Positions 1 to 12,042 of a DNA stretch of 64,000 bases are shown here, in pieces. The stretch is taken from NCBI RefSeq assembly GCF_921293095.1, contig NC_060251.1:66295585-66359584 (forward strand), read 5' to 3'. The notes beneath the pieces are model-generated. The model was not told the origin of the DNA. It saw nothing but the letters and a program-made list of their open reading frames with translations, and did no database searches. Position numbers and translations under genes: made by a program. The stretch is from Ischnura elegans. Its lineage: Eukaryota; Arthropoda; Insecta; Odonata; Coenagrionidae. Position 1 is the stretch's first letter; the number at the start of each line of letters is the position of its first letter.

Positions 1-285
1 TTTGGGGTGATACTGGTAGCAGAGATGACAATTGGAGCTATAAAAACGTGTTTCATATTCCATATTCTTTTTGTTTCTGTAGCCAATTCTTGGTACTTTT
101 TTTATCTTTCCGGCTATTGTCTTTTCGATCTTATGCGGCAGTGGTACAACAATATCAGCTATGTAACAAGTTCTATATTTCTTGTCAATCAGCATTATGT
201 CTGGTCTATTATTGACATTAGTTTATCTGTTTGGATCGGAAAATCGTCGTAAAGTTTAAATGAACTGTTTTCAAGCACTGTTACG
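1..285 (-). pseudogene. Decayed LINE (non-LTR retrotransposon) 3' coding end
   Basis: The minus strand encodes, in pieces separated by at least two frameshifts, a tail shared by many arthropod LINE polyproteins. First comes VLENSSFKLYDDFPIQTDK, then NRPDIMLIDKKYRTCY with IADIVVP and EKTIAGKIKK, and finally WNMKHVFIAPIVISAT in a third frame. Known relatives have a tyrosine-rich segment, RPDIVLIDK, IDIAVP, EKT-EKI and PIVISATG in this order. The fragment runs off the left edge of the window. An ORF on the opposite strand (7-252) is only its antisense shadow. Confidence 0.8.
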
Positions 286-290
286 GAGCG

Positions 291-510
291 GTATTCATTA
301 TTATTATTTAAGTATTCTCCTGATTACGGTAGGTGTCAATGGAGTACTTAAGAATCATTATGGCAGCCTCAAATCCCATCATATACTCCCCTCTTTAATT
401 CTCAGCAAGGCCTAATCCCGTTCATTAGATCTAAAAATCCTAATCCCTTCCTTCCTCTCCCTCGTTAACTTACCATTCTAACACGGTTTTCTCCAAAGGC
501 AAAAAGACCC
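291..510 (-). mobile_element. LINE 3' end, family A, with (AAT)n tail
   Basis: Read on the minus strand, this ends in AATACTTAAATAATAATAA. It matches copies at 15294-15545, 29590-29931 and 63733-64000 (plus) and 14338-14510 (minus). Shared landmarks are the run ending AAGTACTCCATTGA, a CCTACCNTAATC block and the trinucleotide tail. The family looks like the decayed C-terminal coding end and 3' UTR of a non-LTR element. Confidence 0.65.
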
Positions 511-1145
511 ACCAATATTACAGAAAGTAATTAAATATCTTGCGGTTAAAAAAACCTCACAGGAGTACTCACAATTAATACTCCAGGGCGCAATTGAGTG
601 ATAATGAGTATATCGGTAAGAAGCTCATGTGAGGAGCGGATCGAAATTGTCAATCGTATTTCGTTCTCCGTTAATGGTTTGTTAATGATGGATCGTTAGT
701 GCATGGATGTATCGCTGCGGCGCCACTGTCGGCGGGTCTACCCACCCCGACTATGAATTCTCAATTGCCGAAAAGAGGCGCGCTTTGATGTTAGGCCTCT
801 CTCGGTCGGTACCCGACTTTCCGCTTGAGAGCAGCACCTGCCACTTTCACGATCCGTCGTCGAGACGCGGGCGGCGACTTGTCCCTTGAGGTTTAACGCA
901 TCGACTGGAAAAGTAAGCCGGTTCTTAATCTCTCATCCAGTCAAAAGGAAGAGGCTTCCTTCTGAGAAAGAAGCTGCGAAGCGAACTGCTTGAATCACTA
1001 TATCCGAATGGTGAAACCCAAATTGACTCCTCACCCCCCGTTTTCTGTCGCATTGCAGCCATGAAAGGATTCACGGATGCGTATTGACTAACCCTGGGCT
1101 AAACTCGCCCAGTGTCCTCTCGTCTTCTCTCTTATGGGGTATAGA
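511..1145. other. Unassigned intergenic stretch
   Basis: No coding frame with recognisable protein features, no RNA gene and no repeat with a second copy in the window was seen. A modestly GC-rich patch lies near 710-890. Confidence 0.5.
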
Positions 1146-1225
1146 GAGAATGACCATGAACTGCTCTTTGATGGTGACAAATGATTATCTAAGCATGAGA
1201 ATACGAGAACTTACGTGTTTTACAA
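1146..1225 (+). repeat. Direct repeat, copy 1 (second copy at 2090-2160)
   Basis: This stretch and 2090-2160 share CATGAA, a TTGTTCATT/CTCTTTGAT block, an exact GGTGACAAATGATTATCTAA and an AATACGAG block, about 950 bases apart in the same orientation. It is probably an old segmental or transposon-derived duplication. Confidence 0.6.
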
Positions 1226-1240
1226 TCTGCAATCAGCGCA

Positions 1241-1660
1241 CTTCTATTCACGTTTTTATTTTGTTTAATTCTACGAAGAAGGATATATTAGTAGTGTCTT
1301 CATTAGATCTCTTCAGAAAGGTCTTTCAGTTAATGAATAAACCTTTTAGGAATAAAGGATGGTTACTAATATCACAACACATCTTAGTATCAAAATGACG
1401 TCTTCTCGAATGATAACTGTGATGGTTGGACAAATAAACGAAACGCTAAACAAAGACCCATACATTTTATTTGTTTCTCTGAAAAATGATACATTGTTAG
1501 TCTCCATCAATTCTCTTGAGAAAGTTCTTTCAGTTATTAAATAATTCTTTTCAGAAATAACGTATGGTTTTTAATATCACAATACGTCTGTGATAACCGA
1601 CGTCTACGAAATGACTGTGATGGTTGGCAAAATAAACGACAAACTAAACTTTATACATAC
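1241..1660 (+). repeat. Two-copy tandem repeat, period about 200 bases
   Basis: Two diverged units can be aligned by CTTTCAGTTA (1323 and 1527), by TTTNTAATATCACAA, and by ACTGTGATGGTTGG followed by ACAAATAAACGA (near 1415 and 1613). The offset is 198-204 bases. Short ORFs across it are not conserved between the units, so I read it as noncoding. Confidence 0.65.
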
Positions 1661-2089
1661 TTTACGAATAGAATAAACCCAGTTTAAATGCCTCTTGTTT
1701 TATAAGTCGTTCCTGGTTCGTAATTTACCAAATTGAGTATCTCTCCCTCCGGGAATTGTCTTGAGGACACTGAAACGCTTTAGAGACTCGATCGGAATTA
1801 AATTATAGCTTAAAGAATGGATTTTCCTCATAGATCCAGGGAAATTTTACAGTAATCGCTAAGTGACGCTTCTTTTTTGTGAAATACGTTTTACGAAATC
1901 ACATGATTTGGTGTTAAAATTAACTATCGTCTTTTTAAGCATATTGTACCGTGATTGTAAACTTGAGCCGATGGAGCAGTTCAACTATTCGGGCAACGCA
2001 TCAGATGAGATCGGATACGTTTTAAGTAACCCGAGCCTTAACTTGCCCATCCCTGTCATCTCGTTTTTCTTCTTTGAATATGCAGAGTG

Positions 2090-2160
2090 AAAGGCCATGA
2101 ATTGTTCATTAACGGTGACAAATGATTATCTAAGTGCGTAAATACGAGGGGCTTCCATGT
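2090..2160 (+). repeat. Direct repeat, copy 2 (first copy at 1146-1225)
   Basis: Matches 1146-1225, including GACAAATGATTATCTAAG. The 2161-2940 stretch that follows contains no gene or repeat that I could recognise. Confidence 0.6.
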
Positions 2161-2940
2161 TCCAATCAATGCACTTGTTTCCACGACTTTCTTTTATTGT
2201 ACTCAATGGAGAGAATAAAAGAGCACGTTTATCTTAAAGTAAAAGAACGTGTAGGCTTAGTTTTTAATTTATCGATCTAATGGTCTCGCTTTTTTTTACA
2301 GCGGTTGAAGCTTGTGGACTCACCCAACAATGGTCCATGTCGTGCGAGTTGACAAAGGGGAATGCATTGGCCATTTTTTCCTAAATCTGTGCTATTTGAA
2401 TACTTGCAGCTGAGTATTAAGAATATAGAATAAACCTGACTGTACACTTAATGTTTAATTAATTTTGCTGGTGTAATGTCGAATCTGCTGCTATCGTACA
2501 AAGCCAATGAGACCTGAATCTTTATTCAGTTTCTGATTAGATGTCACCAACTCAATAGAGCGAAGATGTTTTTGTCTCTCAGGTTCCTTGACAGCAAGAC
2601 AGTAAATGCTACTGGCCCTATGCGACGAAAATACCGCAGTGAACGACCAATTTCGGAATAAATCAAACGAAACATATGGATTTTCAGGTCGCTAACTCTG
2701 TCATTAGGAGTCCATTCTTTCTTATATGTTTGTAAGATTCCTCAAATCTTTGGTTCCAAAATCTAATTTGTCAGTTTTAATATCGGGAATGGGTAAAAAG
2801 TTTAAAAATTAATTTCTATGACTTCTTGTTGACACATTTCGGTATGCAATTATCGTCAGTAGGGCAACGATCGCCGATACAGCAGCATTATTATTAAAGT
2901 GATATAAAAGAATATCAATTACCTCAAGAGTCAAAGTATC

Positions 2941-3590
2941 TTCACACGTAATATCAATGTGCATGTAAGGACTACCCCTGAATTGGGAGAAATGGAGCGC
3001 TGCAGTACACCAATCTAAGGATTTCAATACTGTGAATGAATAGCGCGAATTTTATTTTTTAATAAACTATGGGTCACAAAATACAGTCGGTTGGAGAGAA
3101 TGACAAACTCCCTGAAGTATTATTTTGCTTATGGATGGACTTAAGATAAACAAAAATCAGAGAATCCTTACCCTTACTTACTTCAAAATGCGAGTACGAA
3201 TCATCCCAAAATTGGAAAGGAATGGAGGGCTACAGAAAACCGATCATAAAATTGCAATGCTATCAATGAATAACGTTTGAGTTTTAAATAAACCATGCAT
3301 GAAAAAACAAGGCATAATACAGCCGGTTGGAGGAAAGTGATGCGTCCTCTTAAGTTCTATTTTGCTTATGAATGAACTTTAAATAAAGAATCACAGTATC
3401 CTTCCTCTGGAATTCAATATGCAAGTAAGTAAATTAATCTTAGGATTGCATAACTATCAATGAATGGCGTTTTTCAGTTTTAAATTAACTATGCATCACA
3501 AAAGAAGACAAAATACAGTTGAATGCAGGGGAACGGTGCAACCTCTTAAGTAGTATTTTGCTTACGGATGAACTTTCGTGTGAGAAACTC
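2941..3590 (+). repeat. Three-copy satellite-like tandem array
   Basis: Three diverged units are marked by TATTTTGCTTA at 3121, 3358 and 3554, by ACAGTCGGTTGGAG-type blocks at about 3084, 3320 and 3520, and by CTATCAATGAATNNCG-type blocks. The spacing is about 237 and then 196 bases. Each unit also holds an AATCTTAGGATT-type segment like the end of the LINE fragments at 25263 and 48835, so the array probably amplified from a LINE 3' tail. A related single unit lies near 46800. Confidence 0.65.
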
Positions 3591-3841
3591 TATATGCTTG
3601 TCACGCAGAGACAAAGAGTGGAGATGGAGCGAAGACGTTGGAAGAGAAAATGAAGGGAATACTGAGGTAAATAAAGAGGAGGACGCTGTGGATTGACTGT
3701 GACCAGGCGAGGGGCGAAACTGCCCGGGGCGACTTGTCCAAGGGCTCTCGAACTCACTCGTCGAGACTAAGACCAAGGGGGAGAAATGATAATAAAAATA
3801 CATTACTCATCGGGCAGGGCTGGGAAAAATACAGGCCGAGA

Positions 3842-4142
3842 CAGTGGCCCAGCCACGGGAGGGGGGGTTTCCGGGTAACCCCCCCGCCCCACTCCGAGCC
3901 TTTGAAAGGGGCGCCATAGGCAAGTAAGATGGCCTCAATAAATAAATACTTTATTTTAATAAATACCTGTACAAATACAAAATTACTGCTTTTGAGTCCT
4001 AAAAATTACGTTTTCAACGTTAAAAAATCCCAAAATTTTCGGATGAGGACCCCGTTATCCCCTTGGCTGTTTTCTATACACCCCGATAGGACCCGGAAAT
4101 CCGGTAAACCCCCACCATTTCAAAATCCTGGCTACGTTACTG
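3842..4142. mobile_element. Nested hAT-type MITE, about 301 bp
   Basis: Left end CAGTGGCCCAGCCACGG and reversed right end CAGTAACGTAGCCAGGA resemble the common hAT terminus CAGTGGCGTAGCCAGG. Both have a subterminal G-run followed by TTTNCCGG. Eight-base flanks GGCCGAGA and GACCGAGG agree at six positions. It is old and non-coding. Confidence 0.5.
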
Positions 4143-4397
4143 GACCGAGGAGCGTTTGAAGTACAAAATACAGCTAAAAATGTATTTGAGATGCGAAATA
4201 CAAAATACCTTTGACGTTGGTGTTCGAACAAACTACAAAAATGTATTTTAAATGCCTCTTAAAAAAACACATTGGAATGGAAACTTAGAGATTTACAAAA
4301 ATGTAACCTGCCTTACCACGCTAAGGATAGTTGCAAACACGAAGAAAACGATTCTTACGAAAACAAAGTTATCTCTGAGGCATGATTTTACAGAGGT

Positions 4398-4790
4398 TGA
4401 TGAAGTCTTCACGGGAAATCAGCCGAATCAGGATGGGCATTCCTGTCAACGTTTCAATGACCTTCTCTGCCATTGTCTTCAGGGCAAATAATGGACCTGG
4501 TTAGTGCCGGGCTTATATACGTTGGGGAGGTCAAATCGTCTGTGAATTGTCAGTTTTAGGTTTCCTTCCTCCTCTCAGCTTACTCATTCTTTTGATCATG
4601 GGATTCCACGATTTGCCGAGGTTGAAACCCGCGTCCCTATTCATTTTATTATTTGTGATTCTTATTTCGGTAGCCTCTTTTGTAAGACGGTCCCAATTAC
4701 CCTTTGCCTTGCAGAGGATTTTACAAAGGATTCCGGCTGCTTTCCCGTGAAGACTTCATCAACAAGATTCGCCCGAAAAGCACCAATTCC
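4398..4790 (-). mobile_element. Penelope-like retroelement fragment with 12 bp target duplication
   Basis: TTTTACAGAGGT occurs exactly at 4386-4397 and 4791-4802, marking an insertion of about 393 bases. On the minus strand it carries the last part of a PLE polyprotein and then a typical PLE 3' end: CTGAAGA (4482-4476), a short stem (CAATG/CATTG) and GAAAC (4455-4451), then CCCGTGAAGACTTCATC. The same terminal sequence recurs inverted at the other end (arms 4396-4430 and 4729-4763), as expected for 5'-truncated PLEs with an inverted terminal piece. Confidence 0.8.
4531..4740 (-). pseudogene. PLE polyprotein C-terminus (downstream of/within GIY-YIG region)
   Basis: About 70 codons read ILCKAKGNWDRLTKEATEIR, then NNKMNRDAGFNLGKSWNPMI, and end at a TGA (4533-4531). 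The order K-EA-EIR, NN-NRD-GF, L--W-P is characteristic of the extreme C-terminus of Penelope-like reverse transcriptase/GIY-YIG endonuclease proteins. The catalytic RT and most of the endonuclease are missing through 5' truncation. The stretch is open, so the insertion may be fairly young. Confidence 0.75.
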
Positions 4791-5006
4791 TTTTACAGAG
4801 GTGTTATCGGAGATACTTCATAAGTATTTCACAAATGTATTTTTTTATTTTAGAATGGTAATATACCAAAAAATCTGTATTTGAAATACAAGATACATCC
4901 CGATCGTGTCTTCGAAGTACCAAATGCATATTTCAAATGTATTTCAACTACGCATTTTAAAATACTAGTAGGTATTTGAAACTACTGCCCAGCCCATAGC
5001 ATTGGG

Positions 5007-6050
5007 GCATCCAGTCGCGACGTTGCAGTGCAGGTAAGCAGGGGGAATAACACCTCCTCGGGACGCCCCAGTGAGCGACCAACTCCGCGGATTGTCTCGT
5101 AAAATTACTCTTTTTAAAAGACAACTCGGGACTTCGCATCATGTGTGAGAGAGAGAACCACTGCACGCACCTGCATTTTATAAAAGACTCCACGGAAAGG
5201 AATGAATAAGTTGTTTTAAACGGTGTCTGGAGGGGGTCTTCGGTTGCATCGTTGCGAGGATTCATTTCCCCTTTTACTCCCGTGGCGAAGTCGTCCTCGC
5301 AAATGACCCTCGTGGTCTTTAATTGCACTGGAGGTGGGAAGACCGGTCAGCACCTATCGGAAAGAGGGGAAGAGAAACTGCGGATTCGGAAAATAAAAAT
5401 AAAACGTGCGTGTGTGTGCACAGCATTGACTTCCCGAGTGAGACTCTCATTGGTGTTTATTTTCACGGGCCCTCTCGCGTCGTTTTTCTGCATGCGAAGC
5501 AATCAAGCTTTTACGGCGCGGAGTTCGAGCTATTGAAATATCTCGTGGTGATAATATTCCGTCATTTCATGGACGCTTACGCTTTGGATCGCTTCAGCGT
5601 AGAAGGGATGGAAGAAAGCAAACGAAGATGACGATGGATAAGGGATAGTATGGAAAATCAGCGGCGAAAAAATAGTGACATTGATGTGAAAATTGGATTT
5701 TAAGATAAAATAAGAAAATGTTAAAATTCTTTCCTCGTACTTTTAAGGATAGGAACGGAGTCTCAATTAAAAGAATTAAAGGCGTCACTCGCTAGGACTA
5801 ACCGTTGCATTTTTTTCCATCGTTTTAACCTTGGAAAGCTTTGATATATATGAATTACTAACCGTTGGCAAGTTTTGCCTTCGCATGAATATGCACGTAT
5901 ATTTTTCTAATATGCGTAATATTTCTATGACCTGGGGTGTACGTGAGTCGGTTCTCCTGCCTGCTTCATGTTGGTGAGTAATCACTCCTTGCCAAACACC
6001 CTAGTGGTTGCTCTCAGGGTATTATGTAGGTGTATAAGCGGATATGTACG
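5007..6050. other. Unassigned intergenic stretch
   Basis: Frames of 60-120 codons cross this stretch but show no domain or conserved motif. No RNA gene or repeat with a partner in the window was seen. Confidence 0.45.
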
Positions 6051-6053
6051 TAC

Positions 6054-6112
6054 TACTCCGCAAGCCGCCTCCATAGGAGGGTAGCGGGAGTTGTTAGGAT
6101 ACCAGCCGTTTG
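6054..6112 (+). repeat. Interspersed repeat family B, short copy
   Basis: Contains CTCCGCAAGCCGCC, GGGTAGCGGGAGTTGTTAGG and ACCAGCCG, matching 21111-21182, 29250-29345 and, reversed, 6510-6566 and 53238-53312. It sits in inverted orientation to the longer copy just downstream. Confidence 0.65.
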
Positions 6113-6289
6113 CCTACAACAGAATGCTAAAGCAATTATAACTTGTTATATAATAATAATATTATTATAATAATTTCATTGGACACCTGTTTGGAAATGT
6201 TTTGAGGATATCACTAACGCAAATGCCACCAATAATTCGGTTTGATGGGACCGTAAGCTATTATTACGTCTCTTCTTTGCCTTTCGGCC

Positions 6290-6566
6290 AGGGGAGGCTT
6301 ACACACACAACCACCTGATTGAATGGATATGTTTATCTTTAGCGACACGGAGTACATCATATCCCACCACATTTCCATGCCCAGGTAAATTAAGAGAGGG
6401 ATTTTGCCGAACGGATAAGTATGGGAATTCGTTTTTCCCCGCACGATAAAAGACTTAAATAAATACAAGGCGTAATTTCTTTAGAGCATTTCCTCTTTTG
6501 TGTAAACGGCTTGTATCTTAACATCCCCCGCCACACGGCTATTAAGGCGGCTTACGATTGTATATT
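6290..6566 (-). repeat. Interspersed repeat family B, long copy
   Basis: On the minus strand it begins with AAGCCGCC and GTGTGGCGGGGGATGTTA, then AACGAATTCCCATACTTATC, CCGTTCGGCAAAAT, AAATGTGGTG and GATGTACTCCGTGTCGC. The same order is found at 21111-21370, and its second half at 13362-13470, so the unit is at least 270 bases. I recall similar AAGCCACC...GTGTGGCGGAGGGT motifs being abundant in other arthropod genomes, but cannot name the element. Confidence 0.65.
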
Positions 6567-6569
6567 GAT

Positions 6570-9500
6570 TTAGAAATTCAGCATGTATGCATCCACATTT
6601 TACCCTCGATCGCACTTCTGATATGCCACCTCTTTTGATGTCGGGTGACTGGTAGTGGTTTTGACCGTGGGGACAACTCTTGATGCTCCCAGCTACGACA
6701 GGCTGGTCCTCCGCGTTCCTTTTGCGGAGCGCGGACGTACCCTTTCTTCTGTTTTCGGAAGCGGTGCGATAGAAGCAAGCGGACGAGGACATCAAAGTGA
6801 TATCCAAATGGACGGACAAACAAGGGGCTGGCCCGCAGCCAAATGGTCTGAGATGGATAACGATTGTGTGCGCGGTGGGAGTGGGCTATTTAAAAGATTC
6901 CTAGAGCCTCGGACCATGAGGGAAATATCTTGGGGATTTTCGTTAAATAATAGGAATGTGATATTAGCGTGTTAACTGGAAGAACCGCTAAGTATACTAA
7001 AGGAACGTTTAAGGGATACTTGTGCACGCGATAATTCCTGACAAAAGTAGGAGTGGCCATCCTAAATTTTTTGGGCACACGATGAGACCATTGCAACACT
7101 TACTTCACCCGGTGATGCTGAAGGCGGTCAGGCTGATGGGGTACTGGCGATTCACTTATGGATTGAGATTCATTTTTCCTTTTATTACTAGACTATACGA
7201 CCAATTTAAAACTAAGTTTATGGGCTATACATGGGAAACATTCTGTCGGAAAAGTTTTCTTTGGCGCAATTTTCCACAACGCGGATTATTATGTAAGCTG
7301 CTTCCATATCGATACCTCGATTTGCCGATTGCGGTATGATACTTCACATTTACGTATATTCCTTGGGAGAGCTGTGTACGAATTCAAATTTGGGTCGTTG
7401 AAATCAGCTGAAAAAGCGTATTTACATCGTACGCGTGAGTTGTTGGTATCAGTAGGAGTAGCCGTTTTTCATTTTTAGGGTACACACTAAAACCCTCCGA
7501 AACCTTTATTTAGCCTGTAGCTCCACTAGCGGCCGATTTCTCGTGGAACTGAACGTATTCTTCGTGTTGAGAATGTAAATGCTACCACTTTTCAGCGGCA
7601 AAATTCTTTAATGGCGCATATTTTTTCACCCAACGACTAATCTTGAGTGATCCGCCTACGAACTTTACTTCCAGGAAATGCTTCGAAATATCTTTTGGAC
7701 ATTGATATCTTAAAATTTAGAGGGTAACCATCCGAGGAGCACCTGAAGAGTGTTTCAATGAGATCAATTTGAAAGAAAACACAGCCGAGGCCTGGATAGA
7801 GTATTACGTCGTTCATACCCTGATAGCGTTTATGCATGGAAATTCAATTAAAAATCAGCGAAATTATCATGCCAGATTTAGGTAGAAATTCTACGTGTAG
7901 TTAGTTTAATATAAAAATATTTATTATGACATATTTCGCATCAATTATATCGATAATCATCGCTGTGTTTTCTTTTGGTCAAGTGAAAAGTCAGAAGAGT
8001 TTAAATGTGGTGCATGGTACCTACATACATGTTATAATCAGCTTGGAAATTTTCTTTCTATCGCTTTTCTGAATGCTAAGAAATCCTTGAAAACTGTTTT
8101 TTGATAAGGAGAAGCTCAATGAAAATAAAATATCTACCTATCCGCAAGCACATGTTGTAGGATTAAGATATCTTTGAGTGCAAGGGAGATGTCTAATTTG
8201 GTACTCTTTGCCGTTACAAAATGCATTTTTTTTTCTTTCTCTGAATGGCATTCCCCCCATTCAATACGCTTCGAATATATGTATATATATATACTGTAAG
8301 TTTATTCGTGATTTGGTTAAAGCAATTTTCACTAACATGGAATAACTCTTAAGATTAGAGGAAAATGAAGCTTCCTGGTAGGATAAGCAAAGGTCACTTG
8401 CATGTTTTTACGTTTTACTTAGGCGTAAATTATTTGCTTTTCCGTTTGTCCAATAAGGTTGACTGACGCCCACTGGACTTCCGCGTATCTTAATGATTGC
8501 TTTCAGGGTACTACGCAAACGCTTTTAACATCCAACCCATCGAAACCTGCCTCAAATAATTCCGATTAGCCGTAGCTCGCGACGGAGTGGCGATAGGAAA
8601 AGGAAGAGATAAGCGGCCGGGAGAGAACTTAATGTTCAATGGAAGTACTTGAGATCAGAGGACAATTGCCTAAGGCTGTTCGATGCTGGGGGCAAACACC
8701 GGCTGCCTTATGCCTTCAGTTGGTTGAATTGACTCGTATGCGTGCGCTTCCGAAAACAACATTAGCGACTCCAGGGTGACTCGCCGATTGAAATATGTGC
8801 ATTTGTCGCTCGAGGGCTTGCGCTAAAAGCATTCAATTTGATGGTTGCCACTCTCGAGGAATGCGTAGACTTAACCAGCGTTTTGCTCAAATTAAAGCGC
8901 AAGAAACGCCGTTCATAGCGCGAGTCGAGGGTCAAACACCGTGGTAATGCTGAAAAAAAAAAACATCGTAGTAGTTAGAAATCAACTTTTTTGGTGCTAA
9001 TTTTGAATATATATATATTTTTCCGATCTAAAAAGTTCAAATAATTGGTTGAATTCATCCGTGAAATAATAAATCGGGAAAAATTTATTCTAAGGCATGT
9101 GTTACTCAGTAAAGATTGTCCTCTTCCCCTCCGGATAATCTAAGTCGGTTTAAAGTAAGATTATTGTTACTGATTTCCATGCTGAATTAATAATAGACCC
9201 TTCAGTTTCCTTGAGTGCGTTAAGCATACCAATAGAGTCCTCTGAAGTTAAACTCCTTACGTCTGAAAAATGATTTTCGTGTCAAGGGTAAAATTTTAAT
9301 GAGAGAATAAAAAGGGTTCATTAGCTCTCAGGACAGGAAAGGTAAGTTATTTTAAGTACGTGATATTACAGTAATCCTACTTTTACCCCTAATCCGAAGT
9401 CGTGATATTTAATAACACGTGGACTCGTGATATTTCAGCAATTATTTTTAGAATAAATTTTTAAATAAAACTGGAAAATATTAATGTACGGCAGAATTAA

Positions 9501-12040
9501 GGAAAACGATAAGACGAATAAAATGAGATCCTGACTAAATAATATTTTCAATGAGATTCTTCACGCAAAAAATAAATGATGTTGAACCGGGAGATACAAA
9601 TACTCTCGATAGAAATGAAGACTCAAATACATAAATATTAATATGAATGAAATAAAATAAATAAAAATATTAATAAATCGATTTACTATCAATATAAATC
9701 AGCGAATACTAAAACCTTCGAAGTAAAACTATGTACTCGAATGCGTAAGGCTCTTACCAGTTGGTTACTCTTTGTCGTCATTCGCTTAAAAGATAAATCA
9801 TGTTTAACCGGGAAATGATAATACTATTAACGGACTAAAAGAAAAGCAAAGTTTTTTGAAATATTTATTATTGGCTGCTGTTTATTACATCACTGTTAAT
9901 ATATCAATGAAATGTAAAAGTAATCAGCGACTAATGATACCCTCGAAGGATGAATACTAAATTAACAAATTGGTGTAATATTTTTGATGTCGTAAACAAC
10001 AATTTAAGTAAATAAAAACTTATCATCGGGCACGCATAAGCAAAATGGGGTGAGCATCTAGCCAGGTTTGTTTGAATTCGTGAAGCTGTCACCATACAAT
10101 TGTTGCAGCTGTTAATACTGTAATTTCGTAAGTAAGAATCGTAAGTCATGTTGCTACCCTATTATGTATTTATTTAAGTAATCGCTCATGCATAGCATTT
10201 CTGACCATTTACAGTGACATAGTAAAAAACATGAAATATATACGAAAACAAATAAAACAGAGAGTACAGGCTAAAAACAGTGAAGAACAAAAATACAAGG
10301 CATGTGGAAAGGGTGGTAGAAAAAGAGGCTTATTTATTCGCCGGGGAACGGGACATGGCCAGATTGGCAAATGAGTTGGGTATACAAAACGGATCACTAT
10401 TATCCGGCTTTGAATCTAGCAGGGAGTAAAGACCGCGGTGGAGTGAGCACTTAACGAGGGATGGTTTAGGGATAGGCAAATGGAGTAAGGAATGCATACG
10501 TGCGGATCGACTAGACACTCTGAAATTAATGGAAGAAAGCAAATCAGGACATGTGAGTTTAGCATTTTGTGCATAAATTTTAAATCTGTTTTAATCCTTT
10601 GATGGCAGAGATCAGGGATTGGCAGAGAAGATAGGATCGAGCTAGTAGACATGCCACGAAAGTGGGGAATTCTGTGTTTTACAATTTTGGTGAAGAAGCT
10701 AGTTATATTGTTAGGAGAGGTGAGATTAGAGGGATCTCCGATGGAGCTAGTACAGGCATAAGTTGAAGGTCTTACGCACGAAGGTCTTAGGCACAGGTTG
10801 GAGGTCTTACGAAATACTTTGTAGTTGCTGCAGGATAGGGGACTGTATTCTTGGTTGTAGTTATGGGAAACAACCGGTGAATCGGAAATGAAGAGTGGCG
10901 TTCAGAGATGGGACGAGTTGATGCGGGGATTTTTCGAGCGTTGGCTGACGCGCCAGAGCGACGTTTCTTTGCCACCACTTCCAGTATTCCGGTGATCTTG
11001 ATTTCTTTATGGTCCCGTGACCCCATTCCTGTGGAAATCCTGCGTTTACGGGCGAAATATATTCAAATGTCCCGCTGTATATTCTCCGGGGACGATTTTC
11101 TGAGAAGGAGAGGGCAAACTTATTGGTTGAACATTGAATTTTCAATGACGTAACGATTAGAGATAGACGACAGAGATAAGTAATTGCAAGTCTTGATTGG
11201 TTTTATTTTTTATCAGAATCTTGCAGATTGAACGCACTGATCAAAGCTACATCACTTATTTAAATCCACGTGCCGGATGAACCGTGGTTAGTTTGCGCTC
11301 TTTTTCTTGTATCATATTAGAGAATCTTTTATAATAGTATCTTTTATATCATGTATCTGTACGGAAAATGTGAGCTAACAAAATTTTATGATTGCTTACT
11401 AGTAAAGTTTTCTCATGAAATAGTATTAAAAAAATTACCGACTATGTTATTTTCCCCTAGTACCATTATAGAGTTAATAGTTGAGTCTATCAGAGTTTTT
11501 GTCTATATAATCGTCCTAAAAGCAGAAAGCATTCTTGGTGAAGCTGCCGGTGTTTTAATTTTGAAGTGAATATTACTATTTTCCTCAGAGCTACACCTGA
11601 TACGCTTTAAAATAACAAATAATGTTTAAAAAAAAAGCTGGCATTTTTTCTCAGGGCTGCGCGTGGATGTCATTGTTTCATACATTGAAATTTTCATCGC
11701 TTGCTCTGATCAAAATACTGAACAAGTCTTTCTTAGGGCTTGCGGAAGGAAATATTGGTATTTCATCCCAATTCAATTCATAACTTATGCTCGATAATTC
11801 AGATTCAATAATTAGGTAGCATGTTACGTAAGTCATCAGTCATCAACAAAGTTAAAGTATTTAATTATTAAGTCATAAGAATTGACGTTACAGGGACTGT
11901 CCACTGACTCATTTTTGACACCGATCCGGGGATTGTTTTTTTATATTCATTGCTCATAGAGCTATTTAGCTTTTACATCTTGGGCTACAAAATATTGCAA
12001 TGGACCACCAAAAACCGCAATACTTAGGTTAGGGTTAACC
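6570..12040. other. Long unassigned intergenic region
   Basis: No convincing gene. AT-rich patches include 8278-8292 and 9008-9019 (AT dinucleotide runs) and 9600-9700. Tiny tandem GGTCTTACGCACGAA-like blocks occur near 10770-10820. The open stretches at 10330-10650 and 10787-11145 look protein-like in places (for example PEYWKWWQ on the minus strand) but match nothing I recognise. Confidence 0.4.
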
Positions 12041-12042
12041 TA

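Larger units (their letters stand above)
3815..4998. mobile_element. hAT-like DNA transposon remnant, non-autonomous
   Basis: The left end starts CAGGGCTGGG and the right end, reversed, starts TATGGGCTGGGCAG. Both ends carry arrays of GTATTT/AAATAC motifs (4150-4250 and 4840-4985), a pattern seen in known hAT families. Imperfect 8-base flanks (TCATCGGG at 3807 and GCATTGGG at 4999, six of eight identical) fit a hAT target duplication. No transposase was found. Two other elements are nested inside. Confidence 0.5.

Noticed and set aside
7..252. 81-codon plus-strand frame
   Set aside because: Antisense of a LINE coding fragment; starts with GTG.
2941..3590. CRISPR-like array
   Set aside because: Units of ~200-240 bp are long and diverged; there are no short identical repeats with unique spacers, and the DNA is eukaryotic.
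10787..11145. Overlapping minus frames containing PEYWKWWQ
   Set aside because: Looks faintly protein-like, but two frames overlap and no family could be named.
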